Part shown: positions 48,732-57,819 of the stretch, piece after piece
How positions within the stretch are numbered: the stretch's first letter is position 1
Layout of the letters: each line of letters begins with the position of its first letter
Origin: Rikenellaceae bacterium
GTDB taxonomy: Bacteria; Bacteroidota; Bacteroidia; Bacteroidales; Rikenellaceae
Assembly: GCA_015059955.1 (NCBI GenBank)
Contig: SUZK01000001.1
Coordinates: 344,415 to 408,414, forward strand
DNA: 64,000 bases
Direction of reading: 5' to 3'
Notes under the pieces: generated by a model
The model's input: the letters and a program-made list of their open reading frames with translations, nothing else
What the model was told of the DNA's origin: nothing
Database searches by the model: none
Program-made: the position numbers and the translations under genes

Positions 48732-50402
48732 CTATTTATAGTCGTGGGCTGCTGTGCCGCCAATCTCGCAAATTGCAGTATCTATAACCTCATAGCTGTT
48801 ATCGAACTCCTCGTTGGGCGATGAGATAACGGCAATAATTTTGAAGTTGTCGCTATTCCATGAGGCAGCCTCGAAGAGGTCGTACTGATATACACGGCTC
48901 ATAGTCGTATTGGCCTGTATATAGCCAAAGTCAATGCCTGAGATGTCGTTCTGTGATACCCCTGTAAGGCAGTCGCGCAAGACACTGTGGTGGTTGTTCA
49001 TCCACTCCTCGTAGCCTCCCGACTGTTTAGCATAGATGTCGTCCTCAAGCACCCATAGGGCGATGTGTATGTTCTGCGCCTTGGCACTCTTAACCTCCAC
49101 GTTTATAACATATTTGCCATCCTTGATGTTAGCTGCAAGGGCCACCGATGCCGAGGGGTTCTCGTCCCAATACTCGTCAATCTTCGTCTTCATGTGGCCT
49201 GGGGCTGCTGCGAAGTTGCGGCAGTAGTTGAAGGTGGCGCTTGGGTAGCCTGTAAGAGGCATATAGCTCGTGCTACAAATAACTTTGTAGTAGTTCCAGA
49301 AGGTCTTTGATGCCGATGAGTAGCACACCTCGTTTTGGTTGTACGAGTAGGCATAGACGGTGTTGAACTTATGAGCGTAGTTGGCATTCTCCTCCAACGA
49401 CTTAAGTGTCGACTTCATATTGGGGCAGTAGCCGCAACCTACACCCGTGTGGTCGACGATGAGCAGTCGCTGGTTGAAGGCGTAGCTGTCGGGCTGTGCA
49501 TCTTCGGGAAGCTCAGGGGTGTACTCCGGTATTACGTTTACGGTGAGCACCTTCGAGGTGCGGTTGTTGTACGTAGCGTAGAATACGCGCTCGGCAGCCT
49601 CCGCAGGGGTGTATGGGTTTGTCACCTCGCTCTTTGTGTAGTAGTCGTAGATGGTAGCCTCCGAGGTTACATCCTCATCGGCATAAGCGACGCTGAAAGT
49701 GATGCTCTCGCCACAACGTATTGTTGTGCTATTGGCCGTAAGTATTGGTAGAAGCTCGGCTGCCTTCTGCTCGATGGTGGCCTCAGCGCTCTTGCCTGAG
49801 TAGCTGAGTGTTATGTGGCCTGTGCGCTCATCTTCGATGTTGCTTCGTAGAACGGTGTAGCTCACCTCACCACTCTCTACTGTGTCGATAGTAATCCACT
49901 CGACGTCGGTTGTAACCTCTGGTATAGCGCCCTCCTCGTCACACTCAAGCATATATGTCACCTTGCCAGTGCCACCCGTAGACTCAAATATGGTCTTGCG
50001 CTCCGAGGTTATTGTCAGGCGAACATCGCCCGATGCGAGTGCTGCGCTCTGCTGTATGGCGATAGATATCTCCTCGGCACCCTCGTAGTGTAGTGTCACG
50101 ATGCCTATGCGCTGCTCATCCGAGTGGTTGCGCTCAACGTCGAACGTTAATTTCTCGCCCACCGTGAGGTTTGTAATCCAATCACTATCGGCCGTAGCCT
50201 CAAGTTCAACGCCCTCTACGGGGTTGATGATGGTGTAGTTAAGCTCTGCGCTGCCACCTGCTGCCGGCATGTTGACAATGCCCGATGGTGTTACCGCAAT
50301 TTCGGGCGTTTGAGGTCTCTGTTCTGGAGTCTCAGGCTCTGATGTCTCGCACGCAACGAATACAACTCCTGCAAGACTCAATAATGCAAATAATCTTCTC
50401 AT
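48732..50402 (-). CDS. BACON lipoprotein with Omp28/thioredoxin-like domain
   Basis: A 556-residue lipoprotein with lipobox FVAC (Cys18). Two BACON domains cover about 35-125 and 128-220; a bacterial Ig-like domain (about 222-300) follows. The C-terminal region (about 310-556) begins RLLIVDHTGVGCGYCPNMK and contains a thioredoxin-type CGYC, with GYPSATFNY later, as in Omp28-related outer membrane proteins. A redox or assembly role at the surface is possible. Gene spacing of 21 bases to its upstream neighbour supports an operon. Confidence 0.82.
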   Translation of the reverse strand: MRRLFALLSLAGVVFVACETSEPETPEQRPQTPEIAVTPSGIVNMPAAGGSAELNYTIINPVEGVELEATADSDWITNLTVGEKLTFDVERNHSDEQRIGIVTLHYEGAEEISIAIQQSAALASGDVRLTITSERKTIFESTGGTGKVTYMLECDEEGAIPEVTTDVEWITIDTVESGEVSYTVLRSNIEDERTGHITLSYSGKSAEATIEQKAAELLPILTANSTTIRCGESITFSVAYADEDVTSEATIYDYYTKSEVTNPYTPAEAAERVFYATYNNRTSKVLTVNVIPEYTPELPEDAQPDSYAFNQRLLIVDHTGVGCGYCPNMKSTLKSLEENANYAHKFNTVYAYSYNQNEVCYSSASKTFWNYYKVICSTSYMPLTGYPSATFNYCRNFAAAPGHMKTKIDEYWDENPSASVALAANIKDGKYVINVEVKSAKAQNIHIALWVLEDDIYAKQSGGYEEWMNNHHSVLRDCLTGVSQNDISGIDFGYIQANTTMSRVYQYDLFEAASWNSDNFKIIAVISSPNEEFDNSYEVIDTAICEIGGTAAHDYK

Positions 50403-50423
50403 TGTTGGTTATGTGTAGTTAGG

Positions 50424-51866
50424 TTATTCGGGGTTTGTGATGGGGCGACCCATAATGTCAATCTCACCAATAGGTCCGCTATAATTCACCTTGACCACAT
50501 GGTTATGGATACTCTCGACATCTACCGTGATGTCATATCCGCCTGAGATATGCTTTATTACCATGGTGCCGCTCTTCAGCTTTGTCTTAAAGCCGTTTAT
50601 GCGTAGGTCGTACTCGTTTTCGAGGTTGAAGTTATAGCCTCCGTCGTTCTCGTCGTCGACGTAGTATGTTCCCTCAGGGATTATGTTGTTCTCGGCATAG
50701 ACGCCGCAGTTGAAGTCGAAGAAGAGCTCAATATCCTCGCTTCGTAGGTTTATAGCGAAGTTGGTGCTGCTGAAGGCAACGCCTGTTACCTCCTCCCATA
50801 TAATAGGTCTTGTGCCTGCTTGCATTACCCATACGCTCGACAAGTCTGTGCGGTAGTATATGTCATACTCGACGCCTGCCTCAACCTCCACCTTAATCGT
50901 GGTGTCGCCGGCGGCTACGGCAATCTGCTCCTCTACGGCGTATGTAGCATCCTGCTTAGCGCCATATACCGCCTCATTCTCATTTACGCGAATATCGAAC
51001 TCGGCAGTGGCGGCGGTGAACTTGATGCCCTTGGCAACCATATACCTCTTGTCGGCTACAAGGCGCATCTTATCGCCCTCGAAGTTACCGTATATCTCGT
51101 ATAGGTCTTCGCCTGGGGCGAGTGGTTCGAGAGCCTCCGCGGGACTTTTACCCTCGGTCATGATGTAGTAGGTATCCTCCTTGGCGTTGAGGTAGATATC
51201 GTATGTTCCAGCCTCGCTTACGTGAATGTCGCTACCCCAAGACTGCGCAGTGTAGAAGTAGTCTGCGTCGGCAGCTTGGCCGTTGCCACCACGATTTACG
51301 GCATTGTCGCCATCCTTTATGAACTTAAACTTATCTGTTGTTGTAAGTTTCACAGCCTTAGCTACATAGTAGCCGTCGATACTCTCCATGGCGATAACCT
51401 TTGTGGCATCCCAGTCGTTCATCGTGCCGATGATGCCCCAGCCCTCGAATGATGGCTCTGGCTCAGGAGTAGCGGTGGCTGCTGCCTGCTTTATGCTTAC
51501 CGAGAACGATAGCGTGTGTAGCGAGGCGGTGATGGTTGTCTCGCGTGGCTCGGTGGTGTCGTTCTTGGCTACGGTATACTTGATACTTCCAAGAGGAGCT
51601 ACCTCGGTAGGTATTGTTATCCACTCGGCGTCACACGTAATCTTGAGTGTGGCAATATCGCTCGATATCTCATCCTTACCTGTGATGTCACCAGCGTCGT
51701 AGCTGTATGTGATAGTGCCCTCACCACCCTCGGCCGTGAACTCAACCTCGGAGTTGGATATCAGCGTTAGCGCTGGGTCGTTTGGTTGTGGGGTAGGTGT
51801 CTCATTCTCGCCGCATGCCACGAGGAGCATGGGGAGTGCAAGTAGTGCAAAAAGAAGCTTTTTCAT
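50424..51866 (-). CDS. BACON lipoprotein with SusE/F-like domain, first gene of operon
   Basis: A 480-residue lipoprotein with lipobox LVAC (Cys18). A BACON-like domain is at about 40-135 (GGEGTITYSYDAGD, SFSVSIKQ). A SusE/SusF-like starch-binding region follows (GWGIIGTMNDWDA, FKFIKDGD, YDIYLNAKEDTYYI) and a second related repeat is at about 250-350. The C-terminal region resembles the end of the 47371-48699 protein. No SusC/SusD is nearby, so the ligand is uncertain. Confidence 0.8.
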   Translation of the reverse strand: MKKLLFALLALPMLLVACGENETPTPQPNDPALTLISNSEVEFTAEGGEGTITYSYDAGDITGKDEISSDIATLKITCDAEWITIPTEVAPLGSIKYTVAKNDTTEPRETTITASLHTLSFSVSIKQAAATATPEPEPSFEGWGIIGTMNDWDATKVIAMESIDGYYVAKAVKLTTTDKFKFIKDGDNAVNRGGNGQAADADYFYTAQSWGSDIHVSEAGTYDIYLNAKEDTYYIMTEGKSPAEALEPLAPGEDLYEIYGNFEGDKMRLVADKRYMVAKGIKFTAATAEFDIRVNENEAVYGAKQDATYAVEEQIAVAAGDTTIKVEVEAGVEYDIYYRTDLSSVWVMQAGTRPIIWEEVTGVAFSSTNFAINLRSEDIELFFDFNCGVYAENNIIPEGTYYVDDENDGGYNFNLENEYDLRINGFKTKLKSGTMVIKHISGGYDITVDVESIHNHVVKVNYSGPIGEIDIMGRPITNPE

Positions 51867-51945
51867 CGTTGGTATAATTTGTAGTTATAATTCTATCTCT
51901 GTCGCTGTTATCAATAGGTTGCGCACCAAAAATATTCTCACGATA

Positions 51946-51953
51946 CAAATATA
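51946..51953 (-). promoter_or_regulatory. -7 box of the BACON lipoprotein operon
   Basis: TATATTTG on the minus strand, about 80 bases before the first gene. A TTTG (51966-51969) is only 12 bases upstream, so the -33 is not convincing. Confidence 0.45.
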
Positions 51954-52027
51954 TACTATTTTGCACAAATGGAGCTATGAAACGAAGATTTTTTTTATGG
52001 TATAGGTGTGTAGTGGTATTTGCAAAC

Positions 52028-52061
52028 AAAAAAGTAGGGTGGAGACTTAATTCCACCCTAC
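52028..52061 (-). terminator. Terminator of rpoD
   Basis: A GTAGGGTGGA/TCCACCCTAC stem (52034-52043 with 52052-52061) is followed on the minus strand by a run of six T's, starting 21 bases after the rpoD stop. Confidence 0.85.
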
Positions 52062-52081
52062 AACATATCTTCTCTTGTCTG

Positions 52082-52942
52082 TTAGCCGAGGTACGACTTT
52101 AGGAACTTGCTACGCGACGACTGGCGGAGCTTGCGTATAGCCTTCTCCTTAATCTGACGTACGCGCTCACGCGTGAGGTCGAACTTCTCGCCAATCTCTT
52201 CGAGTGTCATCTCTGAGCAACCGATGCCGAAGAAGTAGCGTATGATGTCGCGCTCGCGCTCGGTGAGTATCTCCAAGGCACGCTCCACCTCCGTTGCCAA
52301 CGACTCGTTTATAAGGCCACGGTCGGCATTTGGTGAGTCGGTGTTCACCAACACATCGAGCAATGAGTTGTCCTCGCCATCGGCGAATGGAGCATCCACC
52401 GAGATATGACGGCCTGCAACACGTAGGGTGTCGGTAACCTTCTCCTTGGGTAGCTCAAGCTCGTTGGCGAGCTCCTCGGCAGATGGGGTGCGCTCGTGCT
52501 CCTGCTCGAAGCGTGCGAATGCCTTGTTAATCTTATTTAGTGAGCCCACCTGGTTGAGTGGCAGACGTACGATACGCGACTGCTCAGCCAGGGCCTGCAA
52601 TATAGACTGACGTATCCACCATACGGCGTATGATATGAACTTGAAGCCTCGTGTCTCGTCGAACTTCTCGGCAGCCTTGATAAGGCCGAGATTACCCTCG
52701 TTGATAAGGTCGGGGAGGCTAAGACCCTGATTCTGATACTGCTTGGCCACAGATACCACGAAACGTAGGTTCGCCTTTGTTAACTTTTCAAGTGCCTCTT
52801 GGTCGCCCTTCTTAATCCTTTGGGCGAGTTCTACCTCCTCCTCCACGGAGATAAGCTCCTCCTTGCCAATCTCTTGTAGATACTTGTCCAACGATGCGCT
52901 CTCGCGGTTGGTGATCGACTTGGTAATCTTTAATTGACGCAT
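52082..52942 (-). CDS. rpoD: Primary RNA polymerase sigma factor RpoD
   Basis: A 286-residue sigma-70 factor with regions 1.2, 2, 3 and 4 but without the large region 1.1 and nonconserved insert, as is standard in Bacteroidetes. [18 protein letters not shown] and [13 protein letters not shown] mark region 2, and the C-terminal [28 protein letters not shown] is the region 4 helix-turn-helix that reads the -33 box. It recognises the TTTG/TAnnTTTG promoters seen across the window. Confidence 0.97.
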   Translation of the reverse strand: MRQLKITKSITNRESASLDKYLQEIGKEELISVEEEVELAQRIKKGDQEALEKLTKANLRFVVSVAKQYQNQGLSLPDLINEGNLGLIKAAEKFDETRGFKFISYAVWWIRQSILQALAEQSRIVRLPLNQVGSLNKINKAFARFEQEHERTPSAEELANELELPKEKVTDTLRVAGRHISVDAPFADGEDNSLLDVLVNTDSPNADRGLINESLATEVERALEILTERERDIIRYFFGIGCSEMTLEEIGEKFDLTRERVRQIKEKAIRKLRQSSRSKFLKSYLG

Positions 52943-53234
52943 AAAAATCTATATCTTCTTACAATTACTATTCCAAACTTACGAATACATATACGCACCA
53001 TGTGGTCCATTTGTTTCACAACGCATAAAAAAAATCATCATGCAGACTATTTTTTTCGTGATGCCCCTCCTCATGCATGGCGCGTGCCTGTATGGTCTTC
53101 ATCAGGCGCTCGTCGTCATCGGCCGTGCGCTTAATCTTATATGGGTGCAATCTGCAAATATTCCTCGTTGCACGCTTTGCTCTTTCAATATTTTGTATTA
53201 TCTTTGTCAGTTAATTATTATATAATTACTGAAT
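52943..53234. promoter_or_regulatory. Divergent rpoD/era promoter region
   Basis: For era: TTTG (53176-53179) and TATCTTTG (53199-53206) are 19 bases apart on the + strand, an exact match to the consensus. For rpoD: TAAGTTTG on the minus strand (52974-52981) is a candidate -7 box without a clear -33. The 190 bases between show no gene; a 61-codon ORF (53040-53225) overlaps the era promoter and is rejected. Confidence 0.65.
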
Positions 53235-54119
53235 ATGGCACATCGCAGTGGTTTTGTAAATATCATCGGCAATCCGAACGTGGGTAAGTCGACACTTATG
53301 AATCAGCTTGTGGGCGAGAAGCTCTCAATCATAACGGCCAAGGCGCAGACAACGCGTCATCGTATCATGGGTATCGTCAATGGCGACGACTTCCAGATTG
53401 TCTACTCCGACACCCCAGGCATCCTCAAGCCCAACTACAAGTTGCAGGAGAAGATGATGAAGTTCGTGCGTGGTGCCATCACCGATGCCGATGTGCTACT
53501 ATATGTTACCGACACGGTGGAGGATAGCGACCGCTCGGCTGAAATTATCGAGAAGGTGCGCTTATCGGGTATTCCCACAATTGTGGTTATCAACAAGGTA
53601 GACCTGACGACGCCCGACCGCCTTACGGCGCTTGTCGAGAAGTGGCAGGCGCTGTTGCCCGATGCCATCATCGCCCCCTGCTCGGCCAAGGAGAACTTCA
53701 ACGTTGAGGGTGTCTTCAACCTTATCTTAGAGCGCCTGCCTGAGGGCGAACCATTCTATCCAAAGGATACGCTTACGGATAAGACCCTGCGTTTCTTCGC
53801 CTCGGAGATTATCCGCGAGAAGATACTGCTAAACTATGACAAGGAGATACCATACTCGTGTGAGATAGCCATCGAGGCATACAAGGAGGAGCCAACCATC
53901 GACCGCATATCGGCGACAATATACGTTGCGCGCAACTCACAGAAGGGTATTGTCATAGGCCACAAGGGCGAGAAGCTGAAGCGCGTAGGTCAGGCGGCAC
54001 GCCACGACCTCGAAGCGTTCCTCGGCAAGAGGGTATTCCTTGAGCTCTACGTAAAGGTGCAGGAGGATTGGCGTAATAACGACAATCAACTTAAACGCTT
54101 CGGCTACGAGTTGGAGTAA
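53235..54119 (+). CDS. era: GTPase Era
   Basis: A 294-residue GTPase needed for 16S rRNA maturation and 30S assembly. GNPNVGKS, DTPG and NKVD form the G domain, and the C-terminal KH domain has VIGHKGEKLKRVG. Its promoter is very clear. It starts the + strand unit era, TPR gene, MFS gene, though the last two have larger gaps. Confidence 0.96.
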   Translation: MAHRSGFVNIIGNPNVGKSTLMNQLVGEKLSIITAKAQTTRHRIMGIVNGDDFQIVYSDTPGILKPNYKLQEKMMKFVRGAITDADVLLYVTDTVEDSDRSAEIIEKVRLSGIPTIVVINKVDLTTPDRLTALVEKWQALLPDAIIAPCSAKENFNVEGVFNLILERLPEGEPFYPKDTLTDKTLRFFASEIIREKILLNYDKEIPYSCEIAIEAYKEEPTIDRISATIYVARNSQKGIVIGHKGEKLKRVGQAARHDLEAFLGKRVFLELYVKVQEDWRNNDNQLKRFGYELE

Positions 54120-54149
54120 TAAACAGATTTGTAGAGACGTTATAATACC

Positions 54150-56159
54150 ATGAGACGACTGTTGACAACCATGTTGTTGCTATGTGCCGTGTCTTTGCTC
54201 CCCGAGAGGGCAGAGGCACAGTATAACCGCAACTATATCTACTGGATGGGTCAGCAGCGCATGGTCGACAACGAGTATAGCGAGGCTATCGACATCCTCA
54301 ACGTCTTGTTGCGCCACGATGCCAAGGATTTCGATGCCTACTTCCTACGCGGTATCGCCAAGTATAACCTCGGCGACCTGCTGGGTGCCGATATGGACTT
54401 CTCGCGTGCCGTGGAGCTCAACCCTGTATATACGGGTGCCTACTACTATCGCGCTATAACGCGCACACGCTTAGGTAACTACGATGACGCCTTGTCCGAC
54501 TTTAGGCAGGCCATAGAGCTACGCCCCGACCTCCCCGACCCCTATTATAGCCGAGGTGTCACACGCCTGCTAAATCAGCAGTTCGAGGAGGCCATCAAGG
54601 ACTTCAACCTCTACATACGCTACGACAAGCGTCACGTGGGGGCATATATCAACCGCGGTCTAAGCTATCTCTACCTCGGCGATACGATAAACGCCTACGA
54701 GAACTATGACCTTGCCATACGCACCAACCGCGAGGACCCCGATGGCTATAATCGTCGCGGTGCGCTACGCATGGAGCAACGACGCTACGACGAGGCGTGC
54801 GCCGACTTCAATATGGCTGTGGAGTGCGACTCGACATATCTGCCAGCGCTCTTCAACCGCGCCATCGTGCAGAACTACTTAGATAGGCCTATGCTCGCCA
54901 TCGAGGATTTCGGCCGTGTCATAGAGCTCGACCCACAAAGCTCGCTCAGCTACTTTAACCGCGCCATGGTGCGCTCCGAGATTGGCGACTATAACAATGC
55001 TCTCGCCGATTTGGATGTTGTGGCACAGCTGTCGCCCGACAATGTCCTTGTCTTCTACAACCGCGCAATACTGCACACCAACTTGGGTAATGTCGATGCT
55101 GCCATCAGCGACTACTCGCGTGCCATTGAGCTGTATCCCGACTTTGCGAATGCCTACCTAAGTCGTGCCTATCTGCGTCGCTCGAAGCATGATGTGCGTG
55201 GCGCACAGAGCGACGAACGTACGGCAGAACGTAAGATTTCGGAGCACCGCTCGCGCCTCAACGATAAGTCATCGTCTATATATGCCGATACCACTCAGCG
55301 CTTCGACAAGCTGCTGTCGTTCGACAGCCACCTTATGGAGCGTAACTTCGAGCGTATAGCATCGTCGCGTGGTGTCGACGATGCCAACAACCTTACACTG
55401 ATACCTATGTTCCGCTTCACACTCCTTAAGCAGGATAGCGTCGCGGTAGATAGACGTGCCACACGCTTTGGTACGCAGCGCGTGAGAGATTTTAGGGATA
55501 AGTTCGATAACGACCTTCTGCGCCTCGACTGCCGTAATACGAATATCGACCCCGATATGCTAATCGAGATAGACAAGAGGGTGGAGGGTGCTCTGCACAA
55601 CGCCGAGGAGGCGAACTGGATGCTTCACTTCGAGCGAGGCATAAGCCAGCTACTTATCAAGCAGTATACCAATGCCGTAAACTCGCTTACGGAGGCCATA
55701 CGCCTTAACCCAACAAATCCGTTCCTATACCTCAATAGGGCGGCGGCACGTGCCGAGATGATTGATTTTATATCGTCAATAGACAACTCGTACCAGAGTG
55801 TCACCATCGACTCTGACCCCTCGAAGCGCCTGCATACAACGGTGAAGCGTACGTATAGCTACGACGAGGCTATCGAGGATATGAACAAGGTGATAAAGCT
55901 ATACCCCGAATTTGCCGAGGGCTACTATAATAGAGCCAACCTTATGGCCATATCGGGCAAGCTGCCTGAGGCCTACGACGACTATACTCGCGCCATAGAG
56001 CTCGATGCGAACATGGGTGAGGCCTACTATAACCGAGGTCTTGTGCAGATATTTATGAAGGATACGCGCAAGGGGTGTATGGACCTGTCGAAGGCGGGTG
56101 AGCTGGGCATAGCCTCGGCATACGATATACTGCGCCAGTTCCGCATAGCAGAGCACTAA
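54150..56159 (+). CDS. Secreted tetratricopeptide repeat protein
   Basis: A 669-residue protein with a signal peptide (cleavage near AEA/Q). About ten TPR units in two blocks (about residues 35-350 and 490-660) show phrases such as AYYYRAITRTRLGNYDDALSDF and GYYNRANLMAISGKLPEAYDDYTRAIEL. A less repetitive middle (350-490) separates them. TPR arrays of this type bind partner proteins in the periplasm or at the outer membrane. The partner is unknown. It lies 30 bases after era. Confidence 0.88.
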   Translation: MRRLLTTMLLLCAVSLLPERAEAQYNRNYIYWMGQQRMVDNEYSEAIDILNVLLRHDAKDFDAYFLRGIAKYNLGDLLGADMDFSRAVELNPVYTGAYYYRAITRTRLGNYDDALSDFRQAIELRPDLPDPYYSRGVTRLLNQQFEEAIKDFNLYIRYDKRHVGAYINRGLSYLYLGDTINAYENYDLAIRTNREDPDGYNRRGALRMEQRRYDEACADFNMAVECDSTYLPALFNRAIVQNYLDRPMLAIEDFGRVIELDPQSSLSYFNRAMVRSEIGDYNNALADLDVVAQLSPDNVLVFYNRAILHTNLGNVDAAISDYSRAIELYPDFANAYLSRAYLRRSKHDVRGAQSDERTAERKISEHRSRLNDKSSSIYADTTQRFDKLLSFDSHLMERNFERIASSRGVDDANNLTLIPMFRFTLLKQDSVAVDRRATRFGTQRVRDFRDKFDNDLLRLDCRNTNIDPDMLIEIDKRVEGALHNAEEANWMLHFERGISQLLIKQYTNAVNSLTEAIRLNPTNPFLYLNRAAARAEMIDFISSIDNSYQSVTIDSDPSKRLHTTVKRTYSYDEAIEDMNKVIKLYPEFAEGYYNRANLMAISGKLPEAYDDYTRAIELDANMGEAYYNRGLVQIFMKDTRKGCMDLSKAGELGIASAYDILRQFRIAEH

Positions 56160-56203
56160 TACACACGCACGAAAACAATTTATAAACTTTAAATAAAATT
56201 TTT

Positions 56204-57580
56204 ATGACTCAAACAATTCAACGTAAACTTAACGACTCGGCGTTTGTGCGCTGGGCAGCGGTGATCCTCATCTCGTTGATGATGTTCTTCGCCTACATGT
56301 TTGTGGACATCCTCTCGCCTATGAAGGCAAACCTTGAGAGTGACCCCAACTTGATGTGGAATAGTACGACCTATGGTACCTATGGCGCTTCGGAGTACTT
56401 CCTCAATGTATTCTTCTTCTTCCTCATCTTTGCAGGTATCATCCTCGATAAGATGGGTATCCGCTTTACGGGTCTCTTGTCGGCATCGTTGATGGTTATC
56501 GGTGCTGGTATCAAGTACTACGCTGTGAGCGACGCCTTTGCAACATCGGAGCTTAATGTGACTATGACAAGCTGGGGCTTGTTCGACCTCCCAGGTACAG
56601 CTCTCTTGGCTTGCGTGGGCTTTATGATCTTCGGTTGTGGTTGCGAGATGGCTGGTACAACAGTGTCTAAGGCTATTGCTAAGTGGTTTAAGGGTAAGGA
56701 GATGGCTATGGCTATGGGCCTTGAGATGTCTATCGCACGCCTTGGCGTATTTGCAGCCATGTGGCTCTCACCTATCGTCTATAAGGCAGGTGGCTCGGAG
56801 GTCTCTTCACCCGTGCTCTTCGGTACTATCCTTCTTATGATTGGCCTTATCTTCTACTTCGTATTCTGCGTTATGGATACTAAGTTCGACAAGCAGCTTA
56901 AGGCCGCTGGCGAGCTTTCTGAGGAGGGCTCTGAGGAGGAGTTCAAGTTCTCGGATTTGAAGAATATCTTTACAAGCAAAATGTTCTGGTTGGTAGCTTT
57001 GATGTGTGTATTGTACTACTCGGCAATCTTCCCATTCCAGAAGTTCGCTCCCGACTTCCTTGCTAAGACCCTTAAGGTTGAGCCAGAGGTGGGCGCACAG
57101 CTCTTCAGTTTCTTCCCAATCTTGGCTATGTGCCTCACTCCATTCCTTGGTGGCTTCATCGACCGTAAGGGTAAGGCGGCCTCAATGCTTATGGTGGGCT
57201 CAATGATTATGATTGCTTGCCACCTATGCTTTGCTTTCTTGCTTCCTGCATTCCCATCACAGGGCCTTGCTGTTGCCATCATCGCCATCCTCGGCGTGTC
57301 GTTCTCGTTGGTGCCTGCCGCTTTGTGGCCATCGGTGCCAAAGATTATCGACGAGCGTATCCTCGGCTCGGCATACTGCGTAATCTTCTGGATTCAGAAT
57401 ATCGGCTTGCTTGCAGTGCCTATCGTAATTGGTGCTGTTAACGATGCTACTGGCTCATACGTATTGCCAATGATTATCTTCTCATCATTTGGCGTACTTG
57501 CGCTCTTCATCGGTATGTTGCTCAAGCGTGAGGATACCAAGAAGGGTTATGGTCTTGAGCTCCCTAATATCAAGAAGTAG
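56204..57580 (+). CDS. Major facilitator superfamily transporter
   Basis: A 458-residue membrane protein with twelve predicted helices (first at about 15-35). The cytoplasmic linker between the two halves is acidic (ELSEEGSEEEFKFSDLKN, about 230-250). GGFIDRKGKAASML resembles the MFS A-motif. The family resembles MFSD1-like or nitrate-type transporters, but I cannot assign a substrate. It is convergent with gadB. Confidence 0.83.
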   Translation: MTQTIQRKLNDSAFVRWAAVILISLMMFFAYMFVDILSPMKANLESDPNLMWNSTTYGTYGASEYFLNVFFFFLIFAGIILDKMGIRFTGLLSASLMVIGAGIKYYAVSDAFATSELNVTMTSWGLFDLPGTALLACVGFMIFGCGCEMAGTTVSKAIAKWFKGKEMAMAMGLEMSIARLGVFAAMWLSPIVYKAGGSEVSSPVLFGTILLMIGLIFYFVFCVMDTKFDKQLKAAGELSEEGSEEEFKFSDLKNIFTSKMFWLVALMCVLYYSAIFPFQKFAPDFLAKTLKVEPEVGAQLFSFFPILAMCLTPFLGGFIDRKGKAASMLMVGSMIMIACHLCFAFLLPAFPSQGLAVAIIAILGVSFSLVPAALWPSVPKIIDERILGSAYCVIFWIQNIGLLAVPIVIGAVNDATGSYVLPMIIFSSFGVLALFIGMLLKREDTKKGYGLELPNIKK

Positions 57581-57589
57581 TACTTTTTT

Positions 57590-57675
57590 GAGATAAGGCA
57601 GACATCTACTGCCGCTAACAAAAATTCCCGACAATGGGCAGTACGCCAAGTACAGCCCATCGTCGGGATTTTTGC
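57590..57675. repeat. Intergenic repeat GAGATAAG family, copy B
   Basis: Starts 10 bases after the MFS stop, after a run of T's. It begins with GAGATAAG (57590-57597), then CATCTACTGCCGCTAA. A hairpin follows at 57627-57667 (CCCGAC...GTCGGG arms with an A-C mismatch, loop GCCAA) and is followed by five T's. It also works as a + strand terminator. Copy C is exactly 130 bases downstream. Confidence 0.75.
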
Positions 57676-57719
57676 CGAGCGTTGTATCTGCAGCCTTCTA
57701 TCAAAAAATTACATTTCAC

Positions 57720-57805
57720 GAGATAAGTCAGACATCTGCTGCCGCTTACAAGCTGTCCCGACAATGAGCCGTACGCCAAGTACAGCCCATCGTCGGGATT
57801 TTCTA
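57720..57805. repeat. Intergenic repeat GAGATAAG family, copy C
   Basis: The same element as copy B, 130 bases downstream in the same orientation, with about 90% identity by eye over 85 bases. GAGATAAG is at 57720-57727 and the hairpin at 57757-57797. It ends 15 bases before the gadB stop. Confidence 0.75.
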
Positions 57806-57819
57806 TTAAGAGTATTCAA

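Noticed and set aside
53040..53225. Small open frame (61 codons) upstream of era
   Set aside because: It overlaps the era -33 and -7 boxes, so it is unlikely to be translated.
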